From contig OU342639.1 in assembly GCA_910589415.1 (NCBI GenBank), positions 19,848,268 through 19,912,267 on the forward strand: a stretch of DNA of 64,000 nucleotides, written 5' to 3'. This DNA comes from Malachius bipustulatus (lineage: Eukaryota > Arthropoda > Insecta > Coleoptera > Melyridae). The stretch's first letter is position 1, and every line of letters begins with the position of its first letter. The notes beneath the pieces are model-generated. The model saw only the letters and a program-made list of their open reading frames with translations, was not told the origin of the DNA and made no database searches. The position numbers and the translations under genes were made by a program. Shown here piece after piece: positions 22,438 to 35,679 of the stretch.

Positions 22438-23600
22438 TAAACAAAAGTCCAGCATTTTCAATCATTAACTAGATTAATGGTTAAAGAGTCGTGGTCTGTA
22501 GTATGGTCAGCTAATAATCACGTTGAGGAACAAAGATCTTCGAGAAAGAACGGAGCCAACATGCTCTGGGTAATTAATTAAGGTGTGTAGAAAAATCCAC
22601 AATAATACAGTTGATTAAGGTTTCAATCTGAAAAGCACTCGAATGACGAGTAAGGTAATATATTTATGTGACGTAAAAGTCGCCTTACGGGGCAGCATCG
22701 ACAGGTGCAATAAAAGGTATAACAGTGACAAATAACAATAAGGTATACAAAGTGATAACTAAATACAGTATCACCCAGGTTATGAACTAAATAAACGGAG
22801 GTGAAATAATTCACACTCCTAGGTAAATCAACTGTGAAAATAAAATCATTAAATAAAGGAGAATCGGAAGGAACGATTTTATAAAAGATACGAATCAACA
22901 TTCATGAGAATGGTAACCCCTTACTCGAATAACCCGAAAGGCAAACAAGACAGACATTTCCGCCATATCCCGGATCGTCTGTAACCAACATGGTTGTATT
23001 CTTTAATTAATTCAAGCTGTTGCTTGAAATGAAATCAAAGAAAATAGAAACAAAAACAAAACGAAATAATAAGAAAGCACAGGTGTGCAAAAGAGTGGTT
23101 ACTGAAATAGATAGAAGTGTGAAAGATATATGAAATATATCTATCTTCGTTTTCGACTTTTTTATGCTCTCTATGCTAATAGGGATCTCTCTTCGCTTTC
23201 CATTTTTTGTACTCTCTATGCAAAATCACAGCCCATCAATCCCTTCACCATTTTACGCCCTTGCAAACGAATTCTCTCGCTCTTCATTCGCTTTTAAACT
23301 CCCTGACAGGAAGTCCACAGTAAACAACAAGTCTCAGTTAAACTCCCCGCTTTTCCGAAAGAAATCCCAATCAACCGAGATAGAGGAAAATCCCAGTAGG
23401 TTCTTTTGCGCATCCGTTTCGGCCATAGTAATCCTGGCATACCTCAATCAAAGAGCAGGGGTGACTACGGTAGCAACTACGGTAAACACAACGAGGAAAA
23501 CACAACGGTCCTATTAGGGGAAACCCCGAGGTAAATAGACGATCACACGGTGGCTTTTCGCTACAGAGCAACGGGCCCGGCTCATCTCCGTTACACATGC

Positions 23601-26600
23601 ATAAAAAATAATCGAGTACCTATTATGTAAGTTAGCATTAATAAATTAATTTTATTTTGAGTTCAACGTAATAATATGATGCAGCGAAAGCTGTAAATAA
23701 ATATGTTTATAAGCTATAAATTTATTTAGTTTTCATTTATAAATCTAACTTTGGTAGTTTTATATTTTCCTAAAAATGTGATTTTGTAATAAATAAAAAA
23801 ATGCAATAAGATATATCATAAATCTGTTGTTTTAATCATCTTCGATTTGGAACATATTGAATCTAGAAAATATTTACACTTTAGGATAAAAAATACTTAA
23901 ATTTAACAAAATTTTGCAAATTTCAACATGCTGTTTAATTTTATATATTAAATACATTTTAATTTCCAATTTCCCCTGCATTGAATCAACGCATAAAAAT
24001 ACACTATTTATGAGATTGATGCACTAGAAGATTTTATTATTTTAAATGGACAATAACCAGGAATAAGCAAAATGAAAGTATATAAAGTTGTTGAAAAAAG
24101 TAAGGTAAGAAGGCAAATAAACAGGTAATAACTCTATCGGTACGTACAACTTTTTCTTATCCTCATATAATAAAAACCTATATTTTTGTATGTGCTGGTT
24201 AAATAATAGTAAGTAAGTATTACCTATTACATTCTTGAAGAAAAATGATATTCAAAAATTACAGAGAACAAGAACTTATTTCCGTTGAAAATAATATTTC
24301 CTGCAAGCTTACAAAATTCCAAGGAAGGAAAAATAATGTGGATATCTTTTCCAGCTTGATACACCGTCTCATTCACAATGAATGAAATAGTTCCTCATCA
24401 ATCCATTCCATTATTTCAGTCAGGTTTTGTGGAAGACGTAACTATATTTCATCAAGTACCTACTACCACTACCACTGCGCTCGCTTATAAGAAATAGAAA
24501 GAGAGACGACCGTACGTGATGAATTTACCGGCTTATGTCTTCGCATAGGTGCTAATATGGAACTCCCCTATTTAATCATTTCATATAGAAATCTTTTCCC
24601 ACGACCACATTTTAGATTTTATAGGGGGCGTTTCATGAGGGAAAAAATTTAAGAGGTTCAGTGGTGTAAAAATACTGATCAAGAATGTAATTTTGCGTAA
24701 TTAATTTTTTTCCGAACAGGTAGTCTAAAAGAAACATCACTTTAACATTTGAAAATTGTTACATTGTATCCACTGCTGCAAATCTGTACATAGAAATAAT
24801 TTGTAGCAACGACTCGTATATTTTTAGTCTTAAAACACGCTTCTTAGCACCTTAACCAGCCTGTATAATATGAAACCTCAAATACGGGGGTAATGATCAT
24901 AAATAATTTATTAAACAATAACTATCAGTAATCTCCAATGTAGGTAATATATCACGGAGATAATTGAAAATCAATGAATTTTATTACACTTCTGCTTCAA
25001 GACTTCGATCCTTCAAAGTTTAGTAAACTAACAGTTTCTTGATATAGTTAGAATTTCAAATAAGTCCACGGCACCTATCTATATACACCTACACGTAAAT
25101 CTATACTACCTCGCAGCACAAACAAGTTGAACCGAAGTTTATGCCCTTATGACATACATATTTCTTAGACACGGAACAGGAATTGCATCCTCAAGGGTAT
25201 AGTTATGGGAAAGAAATTTTATGTCCCGAAGTGAAATAAAATTTAAGCGACGTAGGGTTTATTCCGGCGCGCTATAGAGATTTGTCTGTATAAAAATAGC
25301 GATGATACTTAAACGTTACTTTGTAACTGGTACAAAAAAATCTGAAGGTAAGATTCGTCTAAGAAACGCTTAATCAACAAGTGGGACAGGATAAAACAGA
25401 AATCAGGTTACACGAAATTTTGATTTGTTGAAATATTTTGCGGAAATTTTAACTCACGAAGAAAATGAAATCGATGTCTAATCTCCTTATTGGTCTAGGA
25501 GTAGGTATGCAAGAAAAAGTTTTTTGAAAAAAAAACAACCAACGAAGCTGCATTCTGAAGATTGATTTAACTTTTCTGAAACATTTATGAAAAACAATGC
25601 TGTTACTATTTTCCGCGTCGTGGGAATAATTGAACGAAATAATATCTTCCATAAACTTGATAAAAAAAATCGATGCATTTTGATTGAATCAGACCTAATG
25701 TAAAAATGTATAAAGGGTGAGTCTTTGATGGCGACTTTCCTCTTGTTGTATTATTATAAGGGGCAATTCGTATACAGCACAGGAAAAATAGTAAAAAAAG
25801 AAGAATTTTCTTGTAAATCGACCGAAATAAAATATGACGATATAGAGTTGAGAATTCAACTTCTTTAATATTTGACAGTTTTAAATAATTTTTTGCTAAA
25901 AATAGAGACTGCAGCCACTTTTTCACATAATAAGTATCATATAATTTATTTTTTAAAAGCCTTATTTTATTGAAAATACTTCAATTTTCTGGTATTCCGC
26001 CAATGAAAAAGAAAAACTAAAGTTATAAATTTCATTTACATAAATTTAAACCGAGTTCTTGAAAAAATTATTTTTATGATGTTTGAAAAAAAGAGGCCAT
26101 AGTCTTCATTTAAAGCAAACAAATTCTTTAAAACAACTGTCAAATAATAAACAAGTTCTCAACTTTATATCGTCAAATCTCGGTCAATTTGCGCCCTACA
26201 ATATACCAAGAGCTAGGAAATTCGCCATTAAAGAATCACCCTGTACACCTAAACTCGAATTTGGCTTGAGAGATTGAGAGAAAACCATTTTGAGTGATAC
26301 AATTGCTTAATATCATGTGAGCGTTCGTTAATAAAGAGTTTATACATCCGAGTTATGTGTAGATCAAAGCGTTCGTATAATGAGTTTCGAATCTGGAAAC
26401 GTCCATCAGAATTGAGTCGCCTACCCTTCACTGTTACGGGTTTCAAAAATAAAATCGTGTAATAATTTTAAAACTATGAACCGTTGGTGAGTGCTAAAAA
26501 AATTTTAAGACGGAAATAAAGTCCGAAAATAAAATAAGAAAACGAGTGATTTGGGTGTTGTGGTTGTTCTTGACACAAAAGTGGAAATTGATTCACAAAC

Positions 26601-29020
26601 CCTATATACGAGGGGATCATCCAAGGCAACCCTAATCTTATTGTTGACATGCAGTTAATGGATTAACATTATGAACTGTAAGTTTTTCGCGAATCGGATT
26701 TGAACCCCCATATTGTTGTTTTTCTCTTGATTTATCCTATTTTTCGATTCACGTTTTACCTTAATAAAAGCATAGTTTTAAAAAAATTTCGAGAAATATT
26801 TTCGAAGCTACCTAATAAAATTTTGAAGAAAATTCCAACTTCTTTTAAAGGAAGTACAAAAGATTACACAAGATAAAAATGAACATCATGGGATCAGAAA
26901 GAGGTTCCAAAAATTATTTATAACAAAATTTCCAATTTTAATTTTTTTTTTTATTAATTGACGTTATTACTGAATATTGGTAAAAACTGAACGCACATTT
27001 TCATTGCAGTTACTGATCAGCTTTTTTCAGATTTGACTGATTTTTTTATCTGACGGTTCATATGAACTTCGATTTTTTAAATATGGCGCTGTGTCATTTA
27101 AGAGACTACTTAAGACTACTTAAAAGGCTACTATTATCAAATAAGTAGATTTTAATTAGATTCCGTTTAATTTTTCGCTTCACACACAGCACACAGAAGT
27201 TCACACAGGAACTTATACGCCAGAAAAGTTATTTGTTTTATATTTTTTGCAAGCAGCTAGCCAAGATAATACGGTCAAAATAAGCTGCCCTTTAGAAAGT
27301 AAATAAGCTTCATCTATTATTTTTATGTTCTCTGATCTCTTGACCACGTATGCTCGTTATCTTACGTCTGGCGTACAGAGCGTTGTCGCTACCAAGCTAG
27401 AGAACATCTTTGGCGTTTTATACCAACAGTAAGGGTATTGTGCAATGCCAGGTAATGCGATTAAAAAAGCTCGACTAGAAAGCAAATAAGCAAGGGCATT
27501 TTAATCTATTCCCGCACATCGGGTCCAAAGAGCCAACCAAGGAAGGAAGCGAGCAAGCAAGAGAGCGCGGCCCGGGTATGTTTGCTGTATGAAGTGATCG
27601 ATGAGTGGGAGCACTGGGAGCGAACTCGGACGCCAGAATGTCTCCACAACTAGGCCACTCTAAGCATCTTTGGTTAAAAATACCCTTTTATTTGGTTTTA
27701 AACCTGCACCATAGCTAGCCGGTACACAAAGAATCAGACGGAGACGGTAGCCGTTACCAAGAAGGAGACTATATCGCACATCTTTACGGTTATTTTTTAA
27801 ATTTTTTACAGGACTTACAATAAGAATAGCTCCGGAAAAGATGTACCGCAATACTTTATAAAGGATTATGAAGATACTCAGTTGTATGTATGTGTATTTA
27901 CTTTTAAACCGATGAAAAATAAATATATCCAGGTCCGAGAATAATACTATAAGTGATCCTGAAAAGCCAAAAGAAATGATACAAGTCCCCTGCTTCCCTA
28001 ATTCCTTTTCCAATGCCCGATTTCGAGTACGCAAGCTCTCCGTTATAAGGATTTTCATTTTCCGAGGGAAGACAATAACTTACCGGCTGTATTGTGTATG
28101 ATATAGAATATAATGGAATAATATTCTCCCTGTCTTATGATGGCTACTTCAGAAGAGGACAGCTAGAGACAACCGCTAAGTGCTAAATAGAATAAAAATC
28201 TCCCATGCGGTTGACAGTCCCGCTCTTATAATGCAATGTCCACCCATCTCCGCAATGCATACTCCACAACATATCCATTGGACACTGGATAAAATGCTCT
28301 CTTACGTCGAACCTGTCAGAATTATGCTGCGGTTCTATATTTATATGGCCACTATCTATGGAAATACTTAACAAGAAACTCAACATTATAATAGATGGCA
28401 TATATGGAGAGTACCTATTAAATAGAAAAAGCCTGAATTCAATTTTGCGCGAGATGCACATTATACAATGATAGGTATACATACAGAGTGTTCCTAATCT
28501 GAAACTAGAGGTGGTGCTTTAATAAACAAAACAACGTTTACAATACTATGCAAATTCGCTATGGCCCGCTTGGGGAGTGTGGAAAATCAACACACTGTAT
28601 CTTCGGATGCAAACATAAAAAATAATTTAAAACAACCCACTCTCCCGCAAATGAACAAGTATAATGTACAAGGCAGTAAATAAGAGGAGTTGATTGGAAT
28701 TTGTTTTCAATTCACTAAGTACAAATGGTGTTGGTGTTACAGATGAAAAACGTTCAACTGGACGTTATTTCATATTATTAACAATATGCCGACATTCATT
28801 GCCAACCGCTTCGTCGAGGCTTGTATAATGGTCTTCTTACACCTGCCCTCTGCTAGCAAATTCTACGTCAATAGCATAAAGACAATTTAGAATCGGATAT
28901 TAGGACCTCTCTAGGACAGCTCCCCCGAATAATGTCGAACTTCGTGTCAAGTTTCAACCCAGTAGACTATTGGGAAATACAAAAAATGTGCTATGAGAGG
29001 GCTAACATTTTTCACAATGA
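23601..29020. other. Long AT-rich stretch, no gene recognised
   Basis: Mostly AT-rich with only shadow-like open stretches. A GC-richer patch lies at 27500-27660. A minus-strand open frame of 132 codons at 27660-28058 has an AT-biased middle and no family resemblance. A perfect donor-like GTAAGT occurs on the minus strand at 28083-28078, with no gene model around it. 28485-28520 looks like a MITE end (ACAGAGTGTTCC). No RNA genes were found. Confidence 0.4.
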
Positions 29021-30335
29021 TATACAGGGTGTCCCAAGATTTCTTTATCAAGGGATATCCGCGTTATTTCAAAAAATAAACAAATGAAATTCGGGAAATA
29101 TAAACCATACCCCTAAGGCTTTGCAGCTGCACCCTCAATGCCCCTTTACGCCTTTCCACTCCTAAGTAATCATCCCCTACTTTTTTTTTCAAATGACACC
29201 CCCTATATTTTTTTTGCTCGGCAGGATTACTGACTTCTTTCTGAATACAATGTCATACGATTTTTTAAATCGAGACATATCTAGCACGCCGAAAACAATA
29301 TAATATCATAACAAACGAGAGTTGTCATGGAATAACAATTAACATTTAATATGACATTAAAATCACAGAAGCAATTATTATTATTAACGCCTATACCAGT
29401 ATCACCGGTATTTACTAGTTAAGGTGGTTGGAGGAAACAACACACAAAAGACAAGCAATTTGATTTCAAGCTGAATTATTAGAGAAGATTTTCGAATTGT
29501 GCACCTCTCAACTCTAGACAGGTTTCACATCTTTGCTGTAGTGCCCGTGTGCAAGCAGATAAAAGCATAGCTGGTGTAAGCATATCGCAAGCTTGACGAA
29601 TCCTGTTAATAAGATCACCTTGAGTTTCGATGCGCTGTTGGTATACTATATTCTTTAAATAACCCCACAGGAAAAAATCCAGCGGGGTGAGGTCAGGTGA
29701 ACGAGCTGGCCAAGGGATTGGACCTCTGTTGCCGATCCATGCAAAAGAGGAAACAAATTATTTAAATATTGTGTAACAAGCTGAGAATTATGCGGAGGAG
29801 CACTGTCTTGCTGCCACACCATTCCAATCCTTTCTGACAAAGGAATATCTTCAAGTAGGGCAGGCAATGTCTGCCGTAAAAGATCCAGGTATCGTTGGCC
29901 TGTTAATGTGCCTTGATAAAAATGTGGCCCAATCAAATGTCCATTAAATATACCACACACCAAACATTTATGCTCCACACTGTCTGGAACCGAGTCTCCC
30001 TGATCCATTGGGGATTATTGGCAGACCAATAATGCACGTTGTGCTTATTAACTACGCCATTATTGGCTTAATTTGGATTCATCGGTCCAACAAATCTGCC
30101 TTAGGACTTCTGGATTATCTTCTATCAAAATTTGCATTCGAGCAATAAATTCTAGCCTACGTTCATGGTCATTGGGCTGCAATCCTTGTACCAAATGCAG
30201 TTTAAAAGGATGATACCTATGGTTTTTCAATATTCTTTGAACGGTACTCTTACTAACTCCACTTTCTTCTGCCAATGCTCTGACGGACACGTGTGGATTT
30301 AGATGAACATACGCCTAAATGTTTACTACGTTGTC
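29021..30335 (-). mobile_element. Mariner-superfamily element, 3' side intact to its terminus, 5' side cut
   Basis: TATACAGGGTGTCCCAAG at 29021 is the left terminus with a TA target. Noncoding DNA follows up to the transposase stop at 29479. The transposase reads leftward, and its N-terminal part is lost near 30335, where MITE family A begins. The matching right terminus is not seen, so the element was truncated or interrupted. It belongs with the IS630-Tc1-mariner group. Confidence 0.75.
29479..30325 (-). pseudogene. Mariner-superfamily transposase, frameshifted
   Basis: The enzyme family cuts and pastes DNA flanked by terminal inverted repeats using three acidic residues. Here a helix-turn-helix NPHVSVRALAEESGVSKSTV is near 30310-30250. 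The first catalytic Asp is in CWTDES near 30085, and the second in VWQQDSAPPHN near 29820-29790. The third is in RSPDLTPLDFFLWGYLK near 29710-29655. The protein ends with GAQFENLL. About 36 residues separate the second and third Asp once the frameshift near 29750 is allowed for. A second disruption lies between CWTDES and the VCGIFNGHLIGPHF block. The N-terminal domain is missing. All three acidic residues are present, but the copy is broken. Confidence 0.85.
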
Positions 30336-30960
30336 TACTAAGTTTTTGAGTTATAAACAAGTGAAAATCGTCATTTTCCAAGTTCAAGGTCCTGTACAAT
30401 GAAAACGGTTCAAGATAGAGAAAAACGGCTTACATGTCCCTATTTTAACTTTTTATGTACTATCCTATGGTATAGAAAAATTTTTACTTTCTTTGATTTT
30501 TTTATTTGGCGACGCGTGGAGAAATCTCAGAATTTTTCAAATTTTTTATCACCCTGTATAAACATTTCATCTACATGGTAGGATAGTACATGAAAAAGTA
30601 AAATAGGGACATGTGAGCCGTTTGTCTCTATCTTCAGCCGTTTTCGTTGTACAGGGCTTTGAACTTGAAAAATGACGATTTTCACTTGTTTATAACTCAA
30701 AAACTTCTGAATTTAAACACCAACTGTAAAAGTCAATCTTATTTTCTCTTCTCAGACAATCTAAAAATGCAATAACATAGGAGCATTCCATTTAAAAAAC
30801 ATAACTTTGATATGCCACTGTCATATGGGACACTCTGTATACTCCAAAATAATTTTAAATTATGGCCATTGTGATCCTGTACTTGAATTTGCAAAAATTT
30901 TTTCGAAAAAATCAATCGTTTGGCCTACAGAGACCGCTTCGAATAAGCTGGGACAGCCTG
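30335..30960. mobile_element. MITE family A copy, left arm shortened
   Basis: Two inverted arms surround a centre near 30510. The left arm (30335-30478) has GAGTTATAAACAAGTGAAAA, then ACGGCTTACATGTCCC. The right arm repeats these in reverse and continues outward to GGGACAGCCTGTA at 30948-30960. CACCCTGTATAAA lies near the centre at 30550. An internal GGGACACTCTGTATA (about 30827) resembles a terminus well inside the arm. The outer left part is missing where the mariner element joins. Confidence 0.75.
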
Positions 30961-30962
30961 TA

Positions 30963-32157
30963 TACAGGGTGTCCCATAATATGTGGGCAATCTCCCGGAT
31001 TTGGGTAAATTTCGTAAAAATAAATGAAAAAATAGCTATAAAATTAATTCCTCAGAGACACCCCTACAAAGATATTAGATGTTGAAGTTGAGGGTTGAAA
31101 ATCAATTTTTTGCAATAACTTTTTTATTGCTTGACCGATTTTGATAATTTTTGGTGTTATTTTGTATTATTTTGAACTGTTTAGAATAGTGTTTCTTAAT
31201 CTTTGGTAGCACATACATAGACCTCGGGATGGCATAACCCCCTCATTCACTTGAAATAAAACAATAAAAATAATAATTTTACAGTTTTTTAAGGTTAATT
31301 TTCTTTTTATTTGACATTTTTTACATAAAAAATGTATCTTTATTTATTTCGATAGAGCGAACCGTTATCGAGATAAACGTCCTTCTAATAGGTGATGCGT
31401 CGCAAGAACTTTCTAAATTTCAAGTAAATTTTAACAAGATGGCTGACCTTTGACAGTAAATTGAGCAGGAAACAAAACAATAACTTAATGAAATACACGT
31501 CAGTGTCAAAAGATTTCGTTTCATGCAGATTCAATTCTAACTGATTTTCTGCGTATTCAGCGTTTCTGTAACTCATTTTAAAATCAGTTAGAATTGAATC
31601 TGCATGAAATGAAATCTTTGACACTATTTAATTAAGTTATTGTTTTGTTTCCTGCTCAATTTACTGTCAAAGGTCAGCCATTTTGTTAAAATTTACTTGA
31701 AATTTAGAAAGTTCCTGCGACGCATCACCTATTAGAAGGACGTTTATCTCGATAACGGTTCGCTCTATCGAAATAAATAAGGATACATTTTTTATGTAAA
31801 AAATGTCAAATAAAAAGAAAATTAACCTTAAAAAACTGTAAAATTATTATTTTTATTGTTTTCTTTCAAGTGAATGAGGGGGTTATGCCATCCCGAGGTC
31901 TATGTATGTGCTACCAAAGATTATGAAACACTATTCTAAACAGTCCCAAATAATACAAAATAAAACCAAAAATTATCAAAATCGGTCAAGAAATAAAAAA
32001 GTTATTTCAAAAAATTGATTTTCAACCCTCAACTTCAACAGCTAATATCTTTGTAGGGGTGTCTCTGAGGAATTAATTTTATAGCTATTTTTTCATTTAT
32101 TTTTACGAAATTCACCCAAATCCGGGAGATTGCCCACATATTATGGGACACCCTGTA
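30963..32157. mobile_element. Near-perfect 1.2-kb palindrome (foldback MITE)
   Basis: Left arm 30963-31548 and right arm 31580-32157 are inverted copies with only scattered mismatches and small indels; the loop is about 31 bp. Ends read TACAGGGTGTCCCATAATAT on both sides, with TA flanks. Shared internal marks include CGATAGAGCGAACCGTTATC and ATGGCATAACC. There is no coding frame. A transcript through it would fold into a hairpin of more than 550 bp. It abuts the preceding MITE copy with no more than a TA between them. Confidence 0.9.
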
Positions 32158-32159
32158 TA

Positions 32160-35100
32160 TGAACATTTCATAACGAACTTCCTAACGAAAATTATTTAAG
32201 ATTACTTTTTTGGTGATCACTCCACGTTATAAGCTTATACTTATTTGATATACTTCAAAACAGGATTTCTGGCAGAGTATTTTCCATACCTAGACATATA
32301 ACCTAGAACTCTCCATAGAGAATTAGTGGAGAAACTATTAACAAATGCCTGATATTTTGTTTATTTTAGAAAATGTTTAGGTTTAAAATTGCGAATATTG
32401 ATGAGCGTGCGCTGTGCGCTGTGCTGTGCGTAGACTAATTTTTTTTAACTTTCTAAACAAACATTTGAGACATTTCCTAGTGAGTATAAACCTCATTATA
32501 TCGTTGATGAAGAGGAATCTATTTTATTGAAGGTTTCTTCATCTCTTATGGTATTGGTTTTGTACAAGGATTTTCTATTCATTCTCGATTATTAGAATTG
32601 GTGAATTTAAAATTTGGTTTCATTTGTTTAGTAATCCTTATCTTTATAGCTTGACAATACAGTTATTACGGAAATTTCAGCTAAATGTTCGTTTTAATCC
32701 AGTGCAGTTATATCCAGTGCAGTGTTGTAGTTATTTTTTCCAAAATGTTTGATATCTTCGTAAGGAACTAATGTTGGAGAGATAAGTAAATGAACCCAAA
32801 TCAACAGCAAATAATGTGGTAGATACTATCACAATATCTGATTTTTATTCCGACTTTAGCTATTCTTTGTAATCTGATGTTGGCGTTTTACAGAATATTT
32901 GATGACTTAAGTAATATTGATTCAGAAAACGGAAAAATATGTTGCTGCTTATCTTCAAAACAATTCATGTATAATCTGCTCTCATGTAAGATCCACATGA
33001 CATATTAAGACATTTCCTCGAGATTAAGTTTCTTTTTCAAACTATATGGTGGATCATGAGATCATGCGAGGTAGGTAGATTATCTTTTGATTTCAACTAG
33101 GTAGGTACAGGGATTAATTGATGTAATTTATGCTTTCTGAGAAGGAATGTTCGTATATGATGATCGGACTGGTCCAAATCTAATGATATTTACAAATGAG
33201 TAGAAAAGTGGAGTTAATTAATTTGACACGGTAAAGTACAATCAAGATCAAATGACAAAAGTAGCACCCAAAAGCAGAACTCAAAAACTCAGTTTCCTAT
33301 TTGGTCTGTCTACTTTGCTTATAGTCAGGATATGTAAAAACTGTTTTACAGGAAATATCGCAGGAAATATCGCAGGAAATAGCAGGAGACCAAAAGCTCA
33401 TAAAACAATGAAGATACTGTATGTATAATATTTTTCTCTTTTGCTAATCAAAAAGGCGTTTCATTATATTTAGGTTTGATTAAAAGGGAAAAAAAAATGA
33501 TTTATGTTCAAATCTGAATTAAAATTATCTGCATAGAAAACATGAGTATTCTACAAGAGTATTTCTTTGATAAATAATAGTATCCTACCTGCTTTCATTT
33601 ATATTGAAAGTCGCATTTCAATTATCCGTTGGAATGCAGAAGTTTTATTCGACGTTCCCTATCAATTAATTTCGCATTCGAAAGTACGAATCGACAAATT
33701 TTAATTGCCAGGTTTTGTACAAAAGGCATTTTTTGTATTTTTATTCTTATTTACTAGAGGTGCCCTTTCTACTGCGATGAAAAGCTCTGGTAGTTACATT
33801 GTTGATCCCGACATTTACGTGCGACAGCATTGGGGAAATGTTCAATTACACTAACGGTTTAGATATAACATGGGGAGACCACATTGTATTAACAGGAAAG
33901 TTTTTGCGGTTTGTTATATAATTACTTTTTAAAAAAATGTAGGTACGGCGATTATCTCAAAAACCACGATCCTAGCTCAGAATGTTGTTGTGATCATTGT
34001 ATAACGTTTAATTAGTTCTTGAAAAAATTCCCTTACTCCTCTTTTAAAAGAGTAGCAGGAGGTATACCGTATAGGTAAGGTACTACTCAGACCACACGAT
34101 AAAAAAAATTATGTTAATAAACGATGTCGGGAAAATACATCACAGGGTTATGTTCTATGATATGTACAAAACAAATTTCCCTTTTAGTGCATGTGTGCCC
34201 TTTCATATAAGCCAACAAGCGTAAAATGTATACCGAGCTAAAAGTAAAAAGAGTGAAAATTTATAACGTCCTGACTTGGGCATTATTTCAAGTTTGCATG
34301 ATAGATCATATTGCATAAGCAATTCTAGTAAATATTTGTGTAAAAACAAAGTAGGCATGTGTATTATATTGCAGAGCTAAAAGAAACAATCAATCAAATC
34401 TGACGCGCTCCGCTCAGGAGGTCCGACACGAGAACAGGACAGATAGCCCCATATGAAATCGCATCCCTACTAGGCAATATTCACGTGGCAAGGTGCTCTA
34501 TATCATCCTACTACGAATAGGTTATTACAATCTAGCCTCTGTATGTTATTATACATTTTCTATGACGACCGCCGAGTATCAACATAGGTATCTGCAACCA
34601 TCTATGCATCTATTTCAACAGTGAACAAGTCGACTAAATTTTCAACACCGAATCTTAAGAAATTTCTGAAGCTGCTCCGAAATATCTAAATCTGGTCCGG
34701 AGGAATGGTTAGTGTATTTAGTGGACTAATTCGTTTGGAAGCTATCTTACCACATGAATTGTGATCGTTTGTTTTAAAATATTTCTATAACAAAAAAGTG
34801 TGCGGCTAAATGTGCTAGTTCTCGAAGCCAAAATTACCAGAATGGAACGGACTGTTTTAATAATAAAAAAATATATTACTTCTGCAGAATGTAGAAGTAT
34901 GGCGAGTTTATCCGGGTATATCAAAAACGGTGAAAAGAAGAACCGGTATACCATGCAGGTTTGTTTTCTCGCGGTCGTCTTCTTCTAAAAGCAATTTTGA
35001 ACGAAAATTGCTGAGGGAAAATTTGTCGGTATTTTCAGAAATGGAAAAATTTTTTTGTAGGCAGCTTATTGCAGCTCGATCCAGGAATATTACAGTAGCG

Positions 35101-35470
35101 CTAAAAGTTTTCCTTTCGAAAACAAATTTGTATTAAACAAATAGTTTTCACACTTTTCTGAAGATATTTTGTGGTGGTCTTTTGTGACATTTTAAAGATT
35201 TATAACTCATTAGTCAAACCTCATCTATAAAAATTTGGAATAAAATTTATTCCAAATCTAAATATTAATTGAAATATAGCATGATCTAAAAAATTGAATG
35301 ATCAAAAGCGAAAAAGGTACTAAAAAATTCTGAAGAAATTTTGCCAATCAAAAATCATGAAAAAATTAGACTAAGATAATTCTGTTACAGTTATTAATGT
35401 TATTGTTGCTCTAAATAATCGCATATTTTGGAAATAAACGTTTAAAAATATGTAGAAATATGTGGAAAAA
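32160..35470. other. Spacer, no gene recognised
   Basis: AT-rich DNA. A short run of three 13-bp units (ACAGGAAATATCGC type) lies at about 33349-33386. 34785-34865 carries a piece shared with 40145-40230. Open frames at 34742-35136 have no recognised similarity. Confidence 0.4.
34785..34865 (+). repeat. Dispersed repeat piece (partner at 40.2 kb)
   Basis: CTCGAAGCCAAAATTACCA is shared exactly with 40177-40195, and the flanks match partly (GGCTA before, TGGA-CG-ACTGT after). Both translate to LEAKIT in the plus frame. The shared core suggests fragments of one unidentified mobile element. Confidence 0.55.
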
Positions 35471-35474
35471 CATG

Positions 35475-35674
35475 TGGAAATATTTAGAAATATTTAGAAA
35501 TGTTTGGAAATATTTAGCAGTATTTGGAGATATTTGGGAATATTTGGCAATGTTTGGCAATATTTGGAAATATTTAACTAAATTTGGTAATATTTGGCAG
35601 TATTTAGAAATATTTGGAAATATTTGGCAATGTTAGGAAATATTTGGGAATATTTGGCAGTGTTTGTCAGTGTT
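35475..35674. repeat. 10-bp minisatellite, about 20 units
   Basis: Units of exactly 10 bp with consensus GGAAATATTT follow one another almost without indels; variants are GGCAATATTT, GGCAGTATTT and GGAAATGTTT. A looser start is visible from about 35430. The period is close to one turn of B-DNA, so the AT tracts fall on one face of the helix. Confidence 0.9.
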
Positions 35675-35679
35675 GTACA

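Larger units (their letters stand above)
20280..23600. other. Compositionally distinct block, possibly an old LTR-type element
   Basis: The plus strand is richer in A, C and G and poorer in T than the DNA on either side, over about 3 kb. Two TATAAAAG boxes occur (20530 and 21102) and a 29-bp motif is repeated three times at 21.2-21.4 kb. TGGCGCTATATGACAGGA at 21840 resembles a retrotransposon primer-binding site for an arginine tRNA. TGTAAC at 22979 and GTTACA at about 23590-23597 could bound an LTR-like stretch. I could not find paired LTRs, gag or pol, so the nature of the block stays open; a long noncoding exon is another option. Confidence 0.3.

Noticed and set aside
26690..26725. B-box-like GGGGTTCAAATCC on the minus strand
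   Set aside because: No A box or cloverleaf arms at the right distance upstream; not a tRNA.
27660..28058. 132-codon minus-strand ORF
   Set aside because: The middle is AT-biased and hydrophobic in a way typical of chance frames; no family resemblance and no supporting context.
28078..28083. Perfect splice-donor-like GTAAGT on the minus strand
   Set aside because: No convincing exon upstream or acceptor downstream; such hexamers are frequent by chance.
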